Of a DNA stretch of 64,000 nucleotides, positions 16,212-25,612 are shown one piece after another. The notes under the pieces are model-generated. The model did not search any database. It worked only from the letters and a program-made list of their open reading frames with translations, and had not been told where the DNA came from. Location of the stretch: the NCBI GenBank assembly GCA_963848375.1, contig CAWKDK010000018.1, positions 682,001 through 746,000 on the forward strand, in the 5' to 3' direction. Each line of letters opens with the position of its first letter. Positions within the stretch are counted from its first letter, which is position 1. The stretch is from JAJPJE01 sp963848375. GTDB taxonomy: Bacteria; Acidobacteriota; Terriglobia; Terriglobales; Acidobacteriaceae. The translations under genes and the position numbers were made by a program.

Positions 16212-17801
16212 CTATTGCTGCCCGGGTTGCGCTCCCATTTCAGCAGGCTGTCCCCCCGGCGGTGGCGGAATCGTGATGTCCAGCGTCTTCACCGGTCCGA
16301 GGGAGGTCAGTTGGTTCCCCAATTCTCCGGGATTACCAAGCACCAGCGTCGCGAGTTGATCCGGGTGAATGTACTTGTGCGCTACGCGGTTTACATCTTC
16401 GACGGTCACCTTTTCAATGCCGGAGCGGTAGCGCTCGAGGAAGTCCGGAGGATAGCCGTAAAACTCATAGCGCATGCGTTCGGCCAGTACTTTCTCTTTA
16501 TCGTCGAAGTTAAAGATGAAGGAATTGAGGATGGCATCTTTTGAGCGCCGCATCTCTTCTGTGGTGGCTGGTTCGGTCAGCATCCTGCTCAGTTCGGTTT
16601 TCATCGCTTTCACTGACTCCGCGGTGGTGGCGCTCTTGGTCGCCATCTCGAAGCGTGAGATCCCCGGATGATCCCAGCCGGTGCCTACGCCTCCGCCGAC
16701 TGAGTACGCCAGCCCCAGCTTGGAACGGATTGTCTCGAAAAGCCGCGAGGCGAAGCCGCCACCCAGAACCTCATTCATGACTTCGACAGCATAGTAGTCG
16801 GGACTGTCGCGACGAATGCCGAGAGAGACCATCTGGATCGAGCTTTGATTTACGTCGTCCTTCGATACAAAATAAATGCTGGGAGGGGCGGGGTTGAAGG
16901 TCAACTTCGCCTGGGTGAACGGCTTGCCCTTCTGCCAGGAGTCGAAAGCCTCGTGCAGGCGGGTTTCCATCACCTTGGGATCGAAGTCGCCATAGATTCC
17001 GAAGATGATGTTTTGCGGCTGCACAGTCTGGGTATGCCACTGGACCATGTCGTCCCGCGAAACCTTCGCAATCGTGGCAAATTCCGGGATGCGGCTATAG
17101 GGGCTATCGGGACCATAGGCGAGGCGCACGGCTTCGCGACTCACAATGGAATCCACGTCGTCATTGCGGCGAGCGATAACGGTTTCCATCTGCCGCTTTG
17201 CCAACGTGATCTTGTCGTCGCGGAATGCAGGATCGTGCAACACATCGAGGAAAATCTTGAAGACGTCTTCGAAGTCGCCCTTCAGGCAGTCAAAGGAAAG
17301 GGAAGTTGAGTCGGCGCCATCGTTGCTCTCGATTTTGGCGGCGCGAGCTTCGAGGAAGTCGTCCAGTTGATCGCCAGTCTTGCTCTTGGTGCCTCCGGTG
17401 CGCCACACGTCGCCGTACATTGAGATCATGCCGGTTTTGTCGGCAGGCTCATCGCGCGATCCGCCGCGCACGCGAATTGTTCCGCCGATCAAAGGCAACT
17501 CATGGTCCACCTGCAGAAAAATCACCATGCCGTTCGGCAGCTGAATGCGTTCCGGTTGCTGAGGTTTGAACGGCGGCAATACCGGAATCTTGATTTGACT
17601 GAGCGCCGCGTTTTGCTCCGCTTGCTGTTTGGGAGCTTCTTTGCCAGCTTGTGGAACCGACGTGGGCGGAGGCGCCTGCCGTGCAGGGGCAGTCTGCGCT
17701 GAGGCAGCTGAGATCAAAAACGAAGCAACCAGCGCAACAACAATTTTCTTTATCATTTCTGTCATCGTCCTATGAGCGGCAAAGTATCTGCGTTTGATCA
17801 T
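16212..17801 (-). CDS. M16-family peptidase-like subunit lacking the zinc motif
   Basis: The 529-residue secreted protein has the two-domain M16 fold: LPNGMVIFLQVDHELPLIGG at the N-terminus and the FGIYGDFDP and SKLGLAYSVGGG segments later. At the place where active members have HxxEH it reads GMISMYGDVWRTGGT, so it should not hydrolyse peptides itself. Such subunits pair with an active partner, here the gene just upstream, whose TGA overlaps this ATG by four bases. A signal peptide is best seen from the internal MIKKIVVALV, so the first 15 residues may be an extended basic N-region or the start may be later. The C-terminus is Pro/Gly-rich. Confidence 0.88.
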   Translation of the reverse strand: MIKRRYFAAHRTMTEMIKKIVVALVASFLISAASAQTAPARQAPPPTSVPQAGKEAPKQQAEQNAALSQIKIPVLPPFKPQQPERIQLPNGMVIFLQVDHELPLIGGTIRVRGGSRDEPADKTGMISMYGDVWRTGGTKSKTGDQLDDFLEARAAKIESNDGADSTSLSFDCLKGDFEDVFKIFLDVLHDPAFRDDKITLAKRQMETVIARRNDDVDSIVSREAVRLAYGPDSPYSRIPEFATIAKVSRDDMVQWHTQTVQPQNIIFGIYGDFDPKVMETRLHEAFDSWQKGKPFTQAKLTFNPAPPSIYFVSKDDVNQSSIQMVSLGIRRDSPDYYAVEVMNEVLGGGFASRLFETIRSKLGLAYSVGGGVGTGWDHPGISRFEMATKSATTAESVKAMKTELSRMLTEPATTEEMRRSKDAILNSFIFNFDDKEKVLAERMRYEFYGYPPDFLERYRSGIEKVTVEDVNRVAHKYIHPDQLATLVLGNPGELGNQLTSLGPVKTLDITIPPPPGGQPAEMGAQPGQQ

Positions 17802-19336
17802 TGCGGCGTCGTTGGCTGTTGCGAAGGAGGGCTCGCCGGTCCGCGTGGCATCTGTGCAGTTTCGATGACGCCGACAGTACGGTTCGTCTCCACGAAGGTC
17901 TGGTTGGCTACGCGCCGGATGTCTGCCTTGGTTACCTTGTCGATGCGGTCCAGTTGCTGGAACAGTTCGCGCCAGTCGCCGTAGCGAGTCTGCATGGTCG
18001 CCAACGAGGTCGCGAGTCCTTCGTTGTTCCCCAAACTGCGAATGATGGAGGCGCGCGTGCGAGTCTTGAACATCTGCAATTCTTCGTCGGTCACATCTTC
18101 TTTCTTCAGACGATCGATCTCGGCGTGAATCGCATTACGCATTTCAGTGTTCGTGTGCCCTGGCAGCGGTACGGCATAGAACGCAAAAAGGTGGGGATAC
18201 TTTTGCCCTGGCAGTCCACTGAAACCAGCGGCAACTGCGGCGATCCGCTGGTCGCGGACGAGTGAGCGGTACAGGCGTGAGGTGCGCCCGTTCGACATCA
18301 GGTCGGTAATAGCGTCGTAGACGGCGTCATCTTTATCCAGATAATCGGGACGGTGATAGCCCTCGACGTACAAGGGTTGCGCAGTTTCTTGGAGCGCGAC
18401 TCGCCGCTCAGAATTCTGGGGCGGCTCGGTGGTGGTCGTTTCATCCGGCTTGGGATGACTGGGAATCTGGCCGAAATACTTCTCCGCGATCGGCCAGAAT
18501 TGCTCCGGGGTGAGATCGCCCACTACGGCAATCGTCATATTCGATGGAGCGTAATAAGTGTGGAAGAAGTTGATGGCGTCGGTCGCGGAAAATGTCTTCA
18601 GGTCAGAAGGCCAGCCAATTCCCGGATTCCGGTAGGGATGGGCCTGGAACGCGGAGGACACGAACTGTTCCACCAGGCGGCCTGTAGGGTCGCTGTCCAC
18701 GCGCATGCGCCGTTCTTCGTAGACGACATCACGTTCTTTGTAGAACTCGCGCATCACTGGTTCCGCGAATCGGGACGACTCCAGGTAAGCCCAAAGTTCC
18801 AGCCGGTTCACCGGCATCGAATAGAAGTAGACGGTCTGATCTTCTTCAGTTCCGGCATTCATCCCGACCCCGCCGTTTTCTTCCACGATTTCGCCAAACT
18901 GGTTCCGAACCACGTACTGCTCGGCCTGATCGACCAAATCTTTCCATTGCTTCTCGAGGTCGGCGAGCTTCTTGGGATCGCGACCAACAATCTTGTCGCG
19001 TTCGGTGATGTAGGCCTGATACGCGACTTCGATTTTGTCGAGCACTACTCTTTCAGCCGCATAGTTCTTTGTGCCGATGGTGGGCGTTCCTTTGAAAGCC
19101 ATATGCTCAAACATGTGCGCCAGGCCGGTCCTGCCCTTCGGATCCTGAACCGATCCAGCATCGACGAGCGTATAGAAAGAGAACACCGGCGCCTCATGCC
19201 GCTGACAAAAAACAATCGTCAACCCGTTCGGCAGGGTTCGTACTTCGGTTCGCTTTTCAAACGAGGCAAGATCCTGCGCGAGGAGAGGCAGAGCGAGGAG
19301 CAGGAACAGCAGCGGAACGGCTCTCAAGAACTTCAT
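17798..19336 (-). CDS. Zinc-dependent M16 peptidase, active subunit
   Basis: Residues LAHMFEHMAFKG hold the inverted zinc motif HxxEH, with a downstream Glu expected as the third ligand. A signal peptide (MKFLRAVPLLFLLLALPLLA) directs export. The start is set at 19336 because GGAGG lies four bases before it; an in-frame ATG at 19351 lacks a site. The length of 512 residues matches the active half of bacterial pitrilysin-like pairs. It is translationally coupled (ATGA) to the non-catalytic M16 gene downstream, so the two probably form a periplasmic heterodimer degrading peptides. Confidence 0.92.
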   Translation of the reverse strand: MKFLRAVPLLFLLLALPLLAQDLASFEKRTEVRTLPNGLTIVFCQRHEAPVFSFYTLVDAGSVQDPKGRTGLAHMFEHMAFKGTPTIGTKNYAAERVVLDKIEVAYQAYITERDKIVGRDPKKLADLEKQWKDLVDQAEQYVVRNQFGEIVEENGGVGMNAGTEEDQTVYFYSMPVNRLELWAYLESSRFAEPVMREFYKERDVVYEERRMRVDSDPTGRLVEQFVSSAFQAHPYRNPGIGWPSDLKTFSATDAINFFHTYYAPSNMTIAVVGDLTPEQFWPIAEKYFGQIPSHPKPDETTTTEPPQNSERRVALQETAQPLYVEGYHRPDYLDKDDAVYDAITDLMSNGRTSRLYRSLVRDQRIAAVAAGFSGLPGQKYPHLFAFYAVPLPGHTNTEMRNAIHAEIDRLKKEDVTDEELQMFKTRTRASIIRSLGNNEGLATSLATMQTRYGDWRELFQQLDRIDKVTKADIRRVANQTFVETNRTVGVIETAQMPRGPASPPSQQPTTPQ

Positions 19337-19430
19337 GCGACCTCCGTGCATGGAAGCACAGGAGACGAAAGTACGGCCCGCGCCGGAAGTTTGTCAAACG
19401 GAAGGAGATTTATCCGGGATTGCTAGAGCT

Positions 19431-19865
19431 TTACTCGGGATCAGCCGTCTTGTCTGAGACGCGCTGCAGTAACTCTCGGATCTCGTTGACCAGCTTCGCT
19501 GGCCCTTCGTTCTTGGGGATCACCTCGTCAGGGCAGTCAGATCCTACATACGCGTAAGCAGGCGCCAAAAGGGCCACCGTTTGTTGCGGGTGCTTCTCTT
19601 TGATTGCATTACAAAGGGCCGTGCTGGCTTCGATGCCGGCGCTGAGGTCGATCAACACGAGGTCGAAAATCTCGCGCTCGCAGCACTCAAAAGCCTCGTC
19701 TGAAGAAGAGGCTCCACTTACTTTGAAGCCATGCATTTGCAGAATCATGGAACGGAGGCGCAGTAGGACGTTATCGTCAACCACAATCAGAACGGTCTTT
19801 AGCTGTTGATTCAAGGAATAGTCCCGGTCCAAGGTGTTAACTAAATTATAAACCAGAACTCTCAT
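19431..19865 (-). CDS. Stand-alone receiver domain protein
   Basis: The 144-residue protein is a CheY-like receiver without an output domain. It has the acidic pair in LIVVDDN, a phospho-acceptor Asp in DLVLIDLSAG near residue 73, and a Lys in VIPKNEG near the end. The first 20 residues are extra to the domain. The usual Ser/Thr after strand four is not obvious (TVALLAP), so switching may be altered. No kinase is adjacent; the gene is followed in the minus direction by the M16 pair after 79 bp and is 3 bp from the metallophosphoesterase stop, so it may share that transcript. Confidence 0.82.
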   Translation of the reverse strand: MRVLVYNLVNTLDRDYSLNQQLKTVLIVVDDNVLLRLRSMILQMHGFKVSGASSSDEAFECCEREIFDLVLIDLSAGIEASTALCNAIKEKHPQQTVALLAPAYAYVGSDCPDEVIPKNEGPAKLVNEIRELLQRVSDKTADPE

Positions 19866-19868
19866 CCA

Positions 19869-20576
19869 TCAGATATCGAAGACCCGGTATGCTCGGGGCG
19901 GGTCTTGCGCCTGCAGGAGGTGCAGCGCGACGTTGTAAACGGGAATCCCGCTTACCGTTTTTCCTTCCCGCACGCCGTGGTGAGCGTGACCGTGAACAAT
20001 GAAATTCGCGCCATTCCGGTCGACTACCTCGGATAGGCGCGAAGTTCCAAGGTAGGGATAAATCTCTGGCGCTTCGCCGACTACTGTACCCAGGATGGGT
20101 GCGTAGTGCAGCACTACGACTCGTTTCTCTGTCCGAATCTGTGCGAGCGCGCGTTCCAGTTTTAGAGCCTCGTCAACGGCTGCCTGAACGATTGATTTGA
20201 TCTGGGGCTCTCCAAAGGCAGTCAGGGCGCCGCGTCCGAATCCCCCAATGAAGCCCTTGGTTCCGGCAAATCCCACTCCGTCGCGCTCGTAGGCCGTGCC
20301 ATCCAGAACCTTAATGCCTTCGGCAGTCATCATGCGCATGAGTTCGGCTTCCTGGCCGCTCTCGTAATCGTGGTTACCGAGCACGGCGACAATCGGGATA
20401 CGCAGCCGGACCAGCGCATTCAGCAGCGACTCCATTTCCTGAACCCTGCCGTAGTTCGTCAGATCACCCGCAACGATCAACAGATCGGCTTCATCGCGAA
20501 CCCGCTCCATGGTCGCGCGAATACGGTCGTAAGCCGGCGGCGAGAAATGAATGTCGGCTAAAGCGGCAATCCTCAT
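19869..20576 (-). CDS. Calcineurin-like metallophosphoesterase
   Basis: The start at 20576 gives MRIAALADIHFSP directly, with the first metal motif DxH. The others follow in order: GDLTNYG, GNHDYESG, LHYAPILG and HGHAHHG. These define the binuclear calcineurin-like phosphoesterase fold, about 235 residues here. Its ATG overlaps the TGA of the upstream nucleotidyltransferase-like gene (ATGA), so the two are translated together. The substrate is unknown; phosphoprotein, nucleotide or nucleic-acid ends are all possible for the family. Confidence 0.9.
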   Translation of the reverse strand: MRIAALADIHFSPPAYDRIRATMERVRDEADLLIVAGDLTNYGRVQEMESLLNALVRLRIPIVAVLGNHDYESGQEAELMRMMTAEGIKVLDGTAYERDGVGFAGTKGFIGGFGRGALTAFGEPQIKSIVQAAVDEALKLERALAQIRTEKRVVVLHYAPILGTVVGEAPEIYPYLGTSRLSEVVDRNGANFIVHGHAHHGVREGKTVSGIPVYNVALHLLQAQDPPRAYRVFDI

Positions 20577-21417
20577 GCAGCAGGTTCCTCGCACGAAGAT
20601 TGCAATTTCGGTTGGCGGCGTTCCCGGTATTCCTGATTCATATCCGGCATTCCCCATTCATCGACATCGATAGCGAACATCAACGGATCGATCAGGCTTC
20701 CCCGAAACGGCGCATTCCGATCAGGGTTCCGAATCGCTGTCTGGAACCGGTTCATCAGGTCGTCCCAGATGCGGCTGGGCACGTAGTCGACCTTCGCGGG
20801 ATAGGCGTAGTGGAACAGCAGCAGCATCCAGTACAGCACCTCCCAGTGCTCTGCTACGGATTGCAACAGCCAATCCCAGTCGAGTTGGCCGTGTGTGCCG
20901 TAGATCACGTGAACAATATCGGCACCGTCAAAACGCTCACGGCGCGTGACAAACAGCTTGGACAGGATCAGCTCTTCGGGTCCCAGGACGCGCACCGGTA
21001 CGCCGAAAAGCTCGGAAGGAGTGGCGCGGTCGATCCAGGAGCGATCTACTTCACGACCCCGTTGCTCATCCCGGTGATGAGATCGACAAAGAATTCACCC
21101 CGGTGGGCTTTGGCGAGCCATACCGGATCACTGACTTCGCATTGGAATCCATCATCTTGAAGAACCTGGATCGCTCGCTGGGCATCCTCGGTCGAGAGGA
21201 AAAGATCCAGATCTTTGGTGTCACGATAGATGCCTGTATGCGTCTGTAAAGCGAAGGCACCGGACACAACGAACGGAACCCCCTGTTCCGAGAGCAGTTG
21301 CAGCACTTCCCGGAACAAGTTCTCCTGGTCTGGCGGAAATTGCGGCGGACTCGACGAGCTGATAGGCAGCAATTTCTGCTCTTGGCTGGACTTCTCGTTA
21401 TTTTCCGCGTTCTGCAC
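20573..21417 (-). CDS. Nucleotidyltransferase-like protein, frame interrupted near 21047
   Basis: The N-terminal half starts at 21417. After a polar leader it reads FREVLQLLSEQGVPFVVSGA, the G-G/S-like signature, then TKDLDLFLS with the paired Asp of the nucleotidyltransferase fold and FFVDLITG. It meets a stop at 21046. A different frame continues with VDRSWIDRATPSELFGVPVR and then MRVLGPEELILSKLF to 20573. One missing base at GTGAAGTAG rejoins them into about 280 residues. The overall look is of AbiEii/NTP_transf families. It overlaps the metallophosphoesterase by four bases. A nucleotide-transfer role is inferred; the target is unknown. Confidence 0.75.
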
Positions 21418-21475
21418 TCAGGCTTTGATGGCAAGTTGTTGATGACGGTTGTTGCACGGTTCTTCGGCAAGTAAA

Positions 21476-21549
21476 CTGTCGCGACAGCGGGCAGCTGTGA
21501 TGTGAGCCCCCGCGGCACGGTCCGTGATGTGGGGCAGGCAAGACTTGCC
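21476..21549. promoter_or_regulatory. Two palindromes in the divergent NTase/LigD region
   Basis: CTGTCGCGACAG (21476-21487) is a perfect 12-bp palindrome. GGCAAGACTTGCC (21537-21549) is a 6-bp inverted repeat with a one-base centre. Both lie between the divergent nucleotidyltransferase and polymerase genes, where operators would be expected. No regulator is identified. Confidence 0.35.
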
Positions 21550-21605
21550 GGCTGGATTTCGTTTCAGCACTCGGCATCCAACGAAGCAGGAGGCAGGTTC
21601 CGGAC

Positions 21606-22628
21606 GTGGCGAAACAGACGACCATCATTGAGGTGGAAGGCCGGGAGTTGAAGCTCTCCAACCTGGACAAGGTGCTGTATCCGGCTGTGGGCTTTACCAA
21701 GGCGCAGCTGATTGACTATTACGTCCGCATTGCGCCCGTTTTGCTGCCGCACTTGAAGGGACGACCGCTGACCATGAAGCGCTATCCGGAGGGGGTTGGA
21801 GGTCAGTTTTTCTATGAGAAGAACTGTCCGACACACCGGCCCGATTGGGTGAAGACGATTCCCGTGTGGAGCGGCGGCAACAATCGCTGGATGCAGTACT
21901 GCATGGTGGGCGATCTGGCTACGCTGGTGTGGGCAGCGAATCTGGCGGATATCGAGTTACACACTTCGCTTTCCCTGGGGACGAAGATTGAGCAGCCGAC
22001 CTTCCTGGTATTCGATCTCGATCCGGGACCGCCTGCCAACATCGTTCAATGCTGCCAGGTCGGACTTTGGGTGCGGAAATTGTTCGAGGCGATGGGGCTC
22101 GAGGCTTATCCCAAGACTTCCGGATCGAAGGGACTGCAGGTTTACGTGCCGCTGCACACGCCCGTCACTTACGACGAGACCAAACCGTTTGCAAAAGAGA
22201 TTGCTCGTCTGCTGGAGAGGCGCTATCCGGATCGGGTAGTTTCGGATATGAAAAAGGCGCTGCGCACGAATAAAGTGTTCGTCGATTGGAGCCAGAACGA
22301 TCAGTACAAGACGACGATTTGCGTGTACTCGCTGCGAGCGAAGGATCGACCGACCGCGTCTACGCCGGTAAGCTGGGAAGAAGTGGAACGGTGCCTGAAG
22401 AAAGAAGACGCCGACCTGCTCGTCTTCGATTCTGCAGCCGTGCTGGAGAGATCTGACAAGCATGGGGACTTGTATGAGCCGGTACTCAAGCAGAAACAAA
22501 AGCTTCCAGACATCTCGGCTTTAGAAAAAGCGGTAGAGGCGTTGGATGGAATCAAGGTGGCGGTTTCGACGACCGTCAAAGGACCAACTCGTAAGAAGGC
22601 AACTGCCAGAAAAAAGAAGACAGCATAG
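21606..22628 (+). CDS. ligD: LigD-type DNA polymerase/primase domain protein
   Basis: The 340-residue protein matches the LigD polymerase (archaeo-eukaryotic primase-like) module alone: LSNLDKVLYPAVGFTKAQLI at the start, FLVFDLDPG with the metal-binding Asp pair, and KTSGSKGLQVYVPL. In bacterial non-homologous end joining this activity fills ends and adds ribonucleotides, usually as part of a ligase fusion with Ku. Here no ligase or Ku lies in the window. The start is GTG with AGGAGG 13 bases upstream. The tail is Lys-rich. A DUF72 gene follows after three bases. Confidence 0.93.
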   Translation: MAKQTTIIEVEGRELKLSNLDKVLYPAVGFTKAQLIDYYVRIAPVLLPHLKGRPLTMKRYPEGVGGQFFYEKNCPTHRPDWVKTIPVWSGGNNRWMQYCMVGDLATLVWAANLADIELHTSLSLGTKIEQPTFLVFDLDPGPPANIVQCCQVGLWVRKLFEAMGLEAYPKTSGSKGLQVYVPLHTPVTYDETKPFAKEIARLLERRYPDRVVSDMKKALRTNKVFVDWSQNDQYKTTICVYSLRAKDRPTASTPVSWEEVERCLKKEDADLLVFDSAAVLERSDKHGDLYEPVLKQKQKLPDISALEKAVEALDGIKVAVSTTVKGPTRKKATARKKKTA

Positions 22629-22631
22629 CTG

Positions 22632-23378
22632 ATGGCGCAAGAAGCAAGTTCGAAGGCGATCTCGTCACCGCGGGTTCACGTGGGAACCTCCGGTTGGGGA
22701 TATCCAAGCTGGAAGCCGGAGTTCTATCCCAAGGACGTTCCGCAGAAGAAGTTTCTGCCTTACTACGCGAGTGTCTTCAATGCGGTGGAAGTGAACTATT
22801 CGTTTCGCCAGATGCTGAAGGCGAAGACGATCGGTGATTGGCTGCAACAGACGCCTGAGCACTTCGTGTTCGCGGTGAAAGCGCATCAGCAGATTACGCA
22901 CATCAAACGGCTGCGCAATGCTGAGGATTCGGTGAAGTTCTTTACATCGTCCATTGAGCCGTTGTTTACGGCGAAGCGGCTGGGGCCGATCCTCATACAG
23001 CTTCCACCGAATCTGAAGGGCGATGTAGGTTTGCTGCGTGAATTTCTTAGTATCTGGCCGCGAGCGGTGCGCTGCACGTTCGAGTTTCGCCACACATCAT
23101 GGTTCAACGATGAGATTTACGAGACGCTGCGCGAGCGCAACAGCGCGCTTTGTATCGCGGAAAATGAAGAGCTGAAGACTCCAGAAGTAATGACCGCCGA
23201 TTTCGCCTATTTCCGACTTCGCCGTCCTGACTATTCCGCTGAGGAGCGCCAGCAGATTGGGGCGCATCTCCGCGAACTTGCTGCTGATCGCGAAGTCTTC
23301 GCCTTCTTCAAGCACGAAGAAGATCCACAGAGCGCAGTCTGGGCGAAAGAAGTTCTGGACGCGGCAATCGCCAGCTGA
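22632..23378 (+). CDS. DUF72 (YecE-like) protein
   Basis: The opening VHVGTSGWGYPSWKPEFYP and later FNAVEVNYSFRQM, GPILIQLPPNL and FEFRHTSWF are characteristic of the DUF72 TIM-barrel family, here 248 residues. No biochemical role is established. It starts three bases after the polymerase stop, so the two form an operon, which hints at a DNA-repair connection. Its TGA touches the convergent CBS gene end without overlap. Confidence 0.9.
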   Translation: MAQEASSKAISSPRVHVGTSGWGYPSWKPEFYPKDVPQKKFLPYYASVFNAVEVNYSFRQMLKAKTIGDWLQQTPEHFVFAVKAHQQITHIKRLRNAEDSVKFFTSSIEPLFTAKRLGPILIQLPPNLKGDVGLLREFLSIWPRAVRCTFEFRHTSWFNDEIYETLRERNSALCIAENEELKTPEVMTADFAYFRLRRPDYSAEERQQIGAHLRELAADREVFAFFKHEEDPQSAVWAKEVLDAAIAS

Positions 23379-23807
23379 TCAGCCGGCTTGCTGAATGTAG
23401 GCGCGCATCATGCGCACCTCTACATCTTTTTCTTCCACGTCATGCAGAAGCAGGTCGCGCAGTGATATCACGCCAACGAGCTTGCGGTTTTCGCAAATCG
23501 GCAGATGACGGAAGCCGTGCGCCTTCATCAATATCATGCACTCTTCGAAGCCAGTGTCGGGTGAGACGGCAAGCGGATCGGAGGTCATGACGGCGTCTAC
23601 CAACGTGGTTGTAGCGTCGCGCCCTTCTGCGACCATGCGCACCATGAGATCACGTTCGGAGAAGATTCCTACCAGTTCGCCATGACGCAGTACCGGCACG
23701 GCTCCGATATGGTGTTGCACCATGTATTGCACCGCTTCCATCACGACTTGTCCGGAAGTTACGGCGAGAATTTCGCGGCCCTTGATGAGATTACAGATCG
23801 CATGCAT
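23379..23807 (-). CDS. Two-CBS-domain protein
   Basis: The protein consists of a tandem CBS pair and little else: a first unit around VMEAVQYMVQHHIGAVPVL...GIFSERDLMVR and a second around VDAVMTSDPLAVSPDTGFEE...GVISLRDLL. Such pairs bind adenosine nucleotides and act as energy sensors, often in trans. At 142 residues it is typical of free-standing forms. No obvious target protein is adjacent. Confidence 0.92.
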   Translation of the reverse strand: MHAICNLIKGREILAVTSGQVVMEAVQYMVQHHIGAVPVLRHGELVGIFSERDLMVRMVAEGRDATTTLVDAVMTSDPLAVSPDTGFEECMILMKAHGFRHLPICENRKLVGVISLRDLLLHDVEEKDVEVRMMRAYIQQAG

Positions 23808-23931
23808 AGTGTCTTCTCCGAAGGTGGTGTGAGAAGTGGCCGAAGCGGACTCTGCCCCACAAAGTCCGGCGCGGCGAGAGTATATGCCTACTTGAGAACG
23901 TTAGGGAAGCCTTATTGGTGGCCTCTTCCCG

Positions 23932-25320
23932 TCAGTCCAGAAAAACAATGTAGGAACACGACCAGAGCGCGGTCGGAATCGTGCCACGCTGGCGCGCTGT
24001 GAACACCAGGTTGTAGTCGTCAGTGAGCTGAATCTCGTCCAGCACGGAGGGCGCGGTGCGGCTCTGAACGAGTGCGAGGTATCTCAGGAATCCGTCGAGA
24101 TTCCAATTGGCGGGCAAACCCGGAGCCATGAACGAAAGCTGCGCTCCCTGGCTCGAGAAATGCCAGGCGAGAGAAGCCGCCAGACTGACCGCTCGCTCGT
24201 AGGCTGGTTCACTGACCAATCCGGGCTCCGGATTATCGAAGACAAAGCGGAGCTTGCGTTCATCTTCACGGGTGAATTCGCGAATCTTCAGCGATCCGGT
24301 TTTCGCAGTGGCCTTCCAGTCCAAGTGGCGCGCCGGATCTTCGGATGTGTATTCCCGGATGCGATAAAGATCGTATCCGCGTCCCGCGACATAGCTTTCG
24401 TATTCACCAGTGATGATCGGCAGGATCTCGTAAAACTCGTCCATCGGTTCGATGGAGGGATAGACGATCAGTTCTTTCTCGAGGCGAACGCGGCGGGTTT
24501 TCGCGAGAAAGGAGAATGGAAACCGGGTCGTCAGGCCGAAAGTGTTCTGCGTGAAGCGGCCACGCTTGGGAAAACTCAGCTTCACGTCAGCCGTCATTTT
24601 TTGACCCGGAGGCAGAAAAGGGAAATACACAGGATCGCGCAGAATTCGCGTTGATTCCTTTTCGACCTGGACGCGTCGCATGGAAATGTCGGGAAGTTCG
24701 ACCCACTCTTTACCCGGAGGCGCTTTCGGGGGAAAGCGAAAGGTGACGCGCTGCCAATTCCACTCACGCCGGCGCCGTTTGTCTTTTACCGGCGTTACCG
24801 AAACGGAGAATACCGGAAGAATGCGGCGCGTGTTCTTCAGAATGAGGCGGGCGAACGCTTCTGTATTGGCGAACACGTATTCCGGGAGCGCAATGTCCAA
24901 TTGCACGGAGCGTAGCAGGGCTGTAGAGGTGATGCCGGAGACGAAGATGGCCGCAAGCATCGCCGACAAAACGATGAAGAGAAGATTGTTGCCGGTATTC
25001 AGTGCGGCAACGCCGATCACAATTACCATTCCCACGTAGAGCAGGCCTTCGCGTGTCACGTCGAAATCGAGGGCGTCGCGAACGTGGAGCACCGATACCC
25101 GACGCGCGAGGTAGGGTACGGTCGTTGCGCCGACCCAGGCCGCAAGCAGCAGTGCCGCAGAAGCGAGAACTGCTGTCGCCCAGAGATTGCCTTGCTGACG
25201 AGTCACGGTGGAAAGCAGAGCCGCGCCAAAGGCCATCGCGAGACCAATCAGGGCGAGAAAGAAACGTATCCAAGCCTCTCTGTCGATACCTGCGACGGCG
25301 GACTTGAAGAGTCTCTTCAT
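23932..25320 (-). CDS. DUF58 domain membrane protein
   Basis: Three hydrophobic helices near the N-terminus (about residues 20-75 and 95-135) precede a large soluble part. That part contains the DUF58 signature YRIREYTSEDPARHLDWKATAKTG followed by LKIREFTREDERKLRFVFDN. DUF58 proteins normally act with MoxR-type AAA ATPases and VWA proteins in complex assembly. No moxR gene is seen here. The ATG overlaps the stop of the upstream PGPGW gene by four bases, so they are co-translated. At 462 residues it is a normal length. Confidence 0.9.
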   Translation of the reverse strand: MKRLFKSAVAGIDREAWIRFFLALIGLAMAFGAALLSTVTRQQGNLWATAVLASAALLLAAWVGATTVPYLARRVSVLHVRDALDFDVTREGLLYVGMVIVIGVAALNTGNNLLFIVLSAMLAAIFVSGITSTALLRSVQLDIALPEYVFANTEAFARLILKNTRRILPVFSVSVTPVKDKRRRREWNWQRVTFRFPPKAPPGKEWVELPDISMRRVQVEKESTRILRDPVYFPFLPPGQKMTADVKLSFPKRGRFTQNTFGLTTRFPFSFLAKTRRVRLEKELIVYPSIEPMDEFYEILPIITGEYESYVAGRGYDLYRIREYTSEDPARHLDWKATAKTGSLKIREFTREDERKLRFVFDNPEPGLVSEPAYERAVSLAASLAWHFSSQGAQLSFMAPGLPANWNLDGFLRYLALVQSRTAPSVLDEIQLTDDYNLVFTARQRGTIPTALWSCSYIVFLD

Positions 25321-25574
25321 GCTGAGGGCGACACCCAGCGCTCGGCTCTTGCCTTGGCCTTATCAAATTGTTCGGCGATTTTTGGAAAACGATCGCGCAA
25401 TCGCTGGAGAAGCTGATGCGCCCAGGCATACTGCGTGGAGAGGATGAATAATCCAATCAGCAGAAAAAGAATGCCTTGCAGGATGGGAAGAAACAGACCG
25501 GCGATGCCGAGGACGATAAACGCCCAGCCTACAACTTCGATGGCGATCCGCTTCAGCTTCATCCGGGCGCGCAT
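25317..25574 (-). CDS. Small PGPGW-type membrane protein
   Basis: The start is put at ATG 25574 (MRARMKLKRI); MKLKRI at 25562 is equally possible. A glycine-punctuated double helix (VGWAFIVLGIAGLFLPILQG and LFLLIGLFILS) resembles the PGPGW putative transmembrane family. A charged helical tail follows. The much longer reading frame upstream is antisense-like filler overlapping the DedA gene and is not used. It overlaps the DUF58 start by four bases and lies 38 bp after the DedA gene, so the three probably form one operon. Confidence 0.8.
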   Translation of the reverse strand: MRARMKLKRIAIEVVGWAFIVLGIAGLFLPILQGILFLLIGLFILSTQYAWAHQLLQRLRDRFPKIAEQFDKAKARAERWVSPSA

Positions 25575-25612
25575 GCTGTAAACATGGTAATCGACTCCGA
25601 CGGATCGGGCGA

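Noticed and set aside
18353..19426. 357-codon plus-strand frame opposite the M16 peptidase
   Set aside because: The minus strand has HxxEH, a signal peptide and a ribosome binding site; the plus frame has none.
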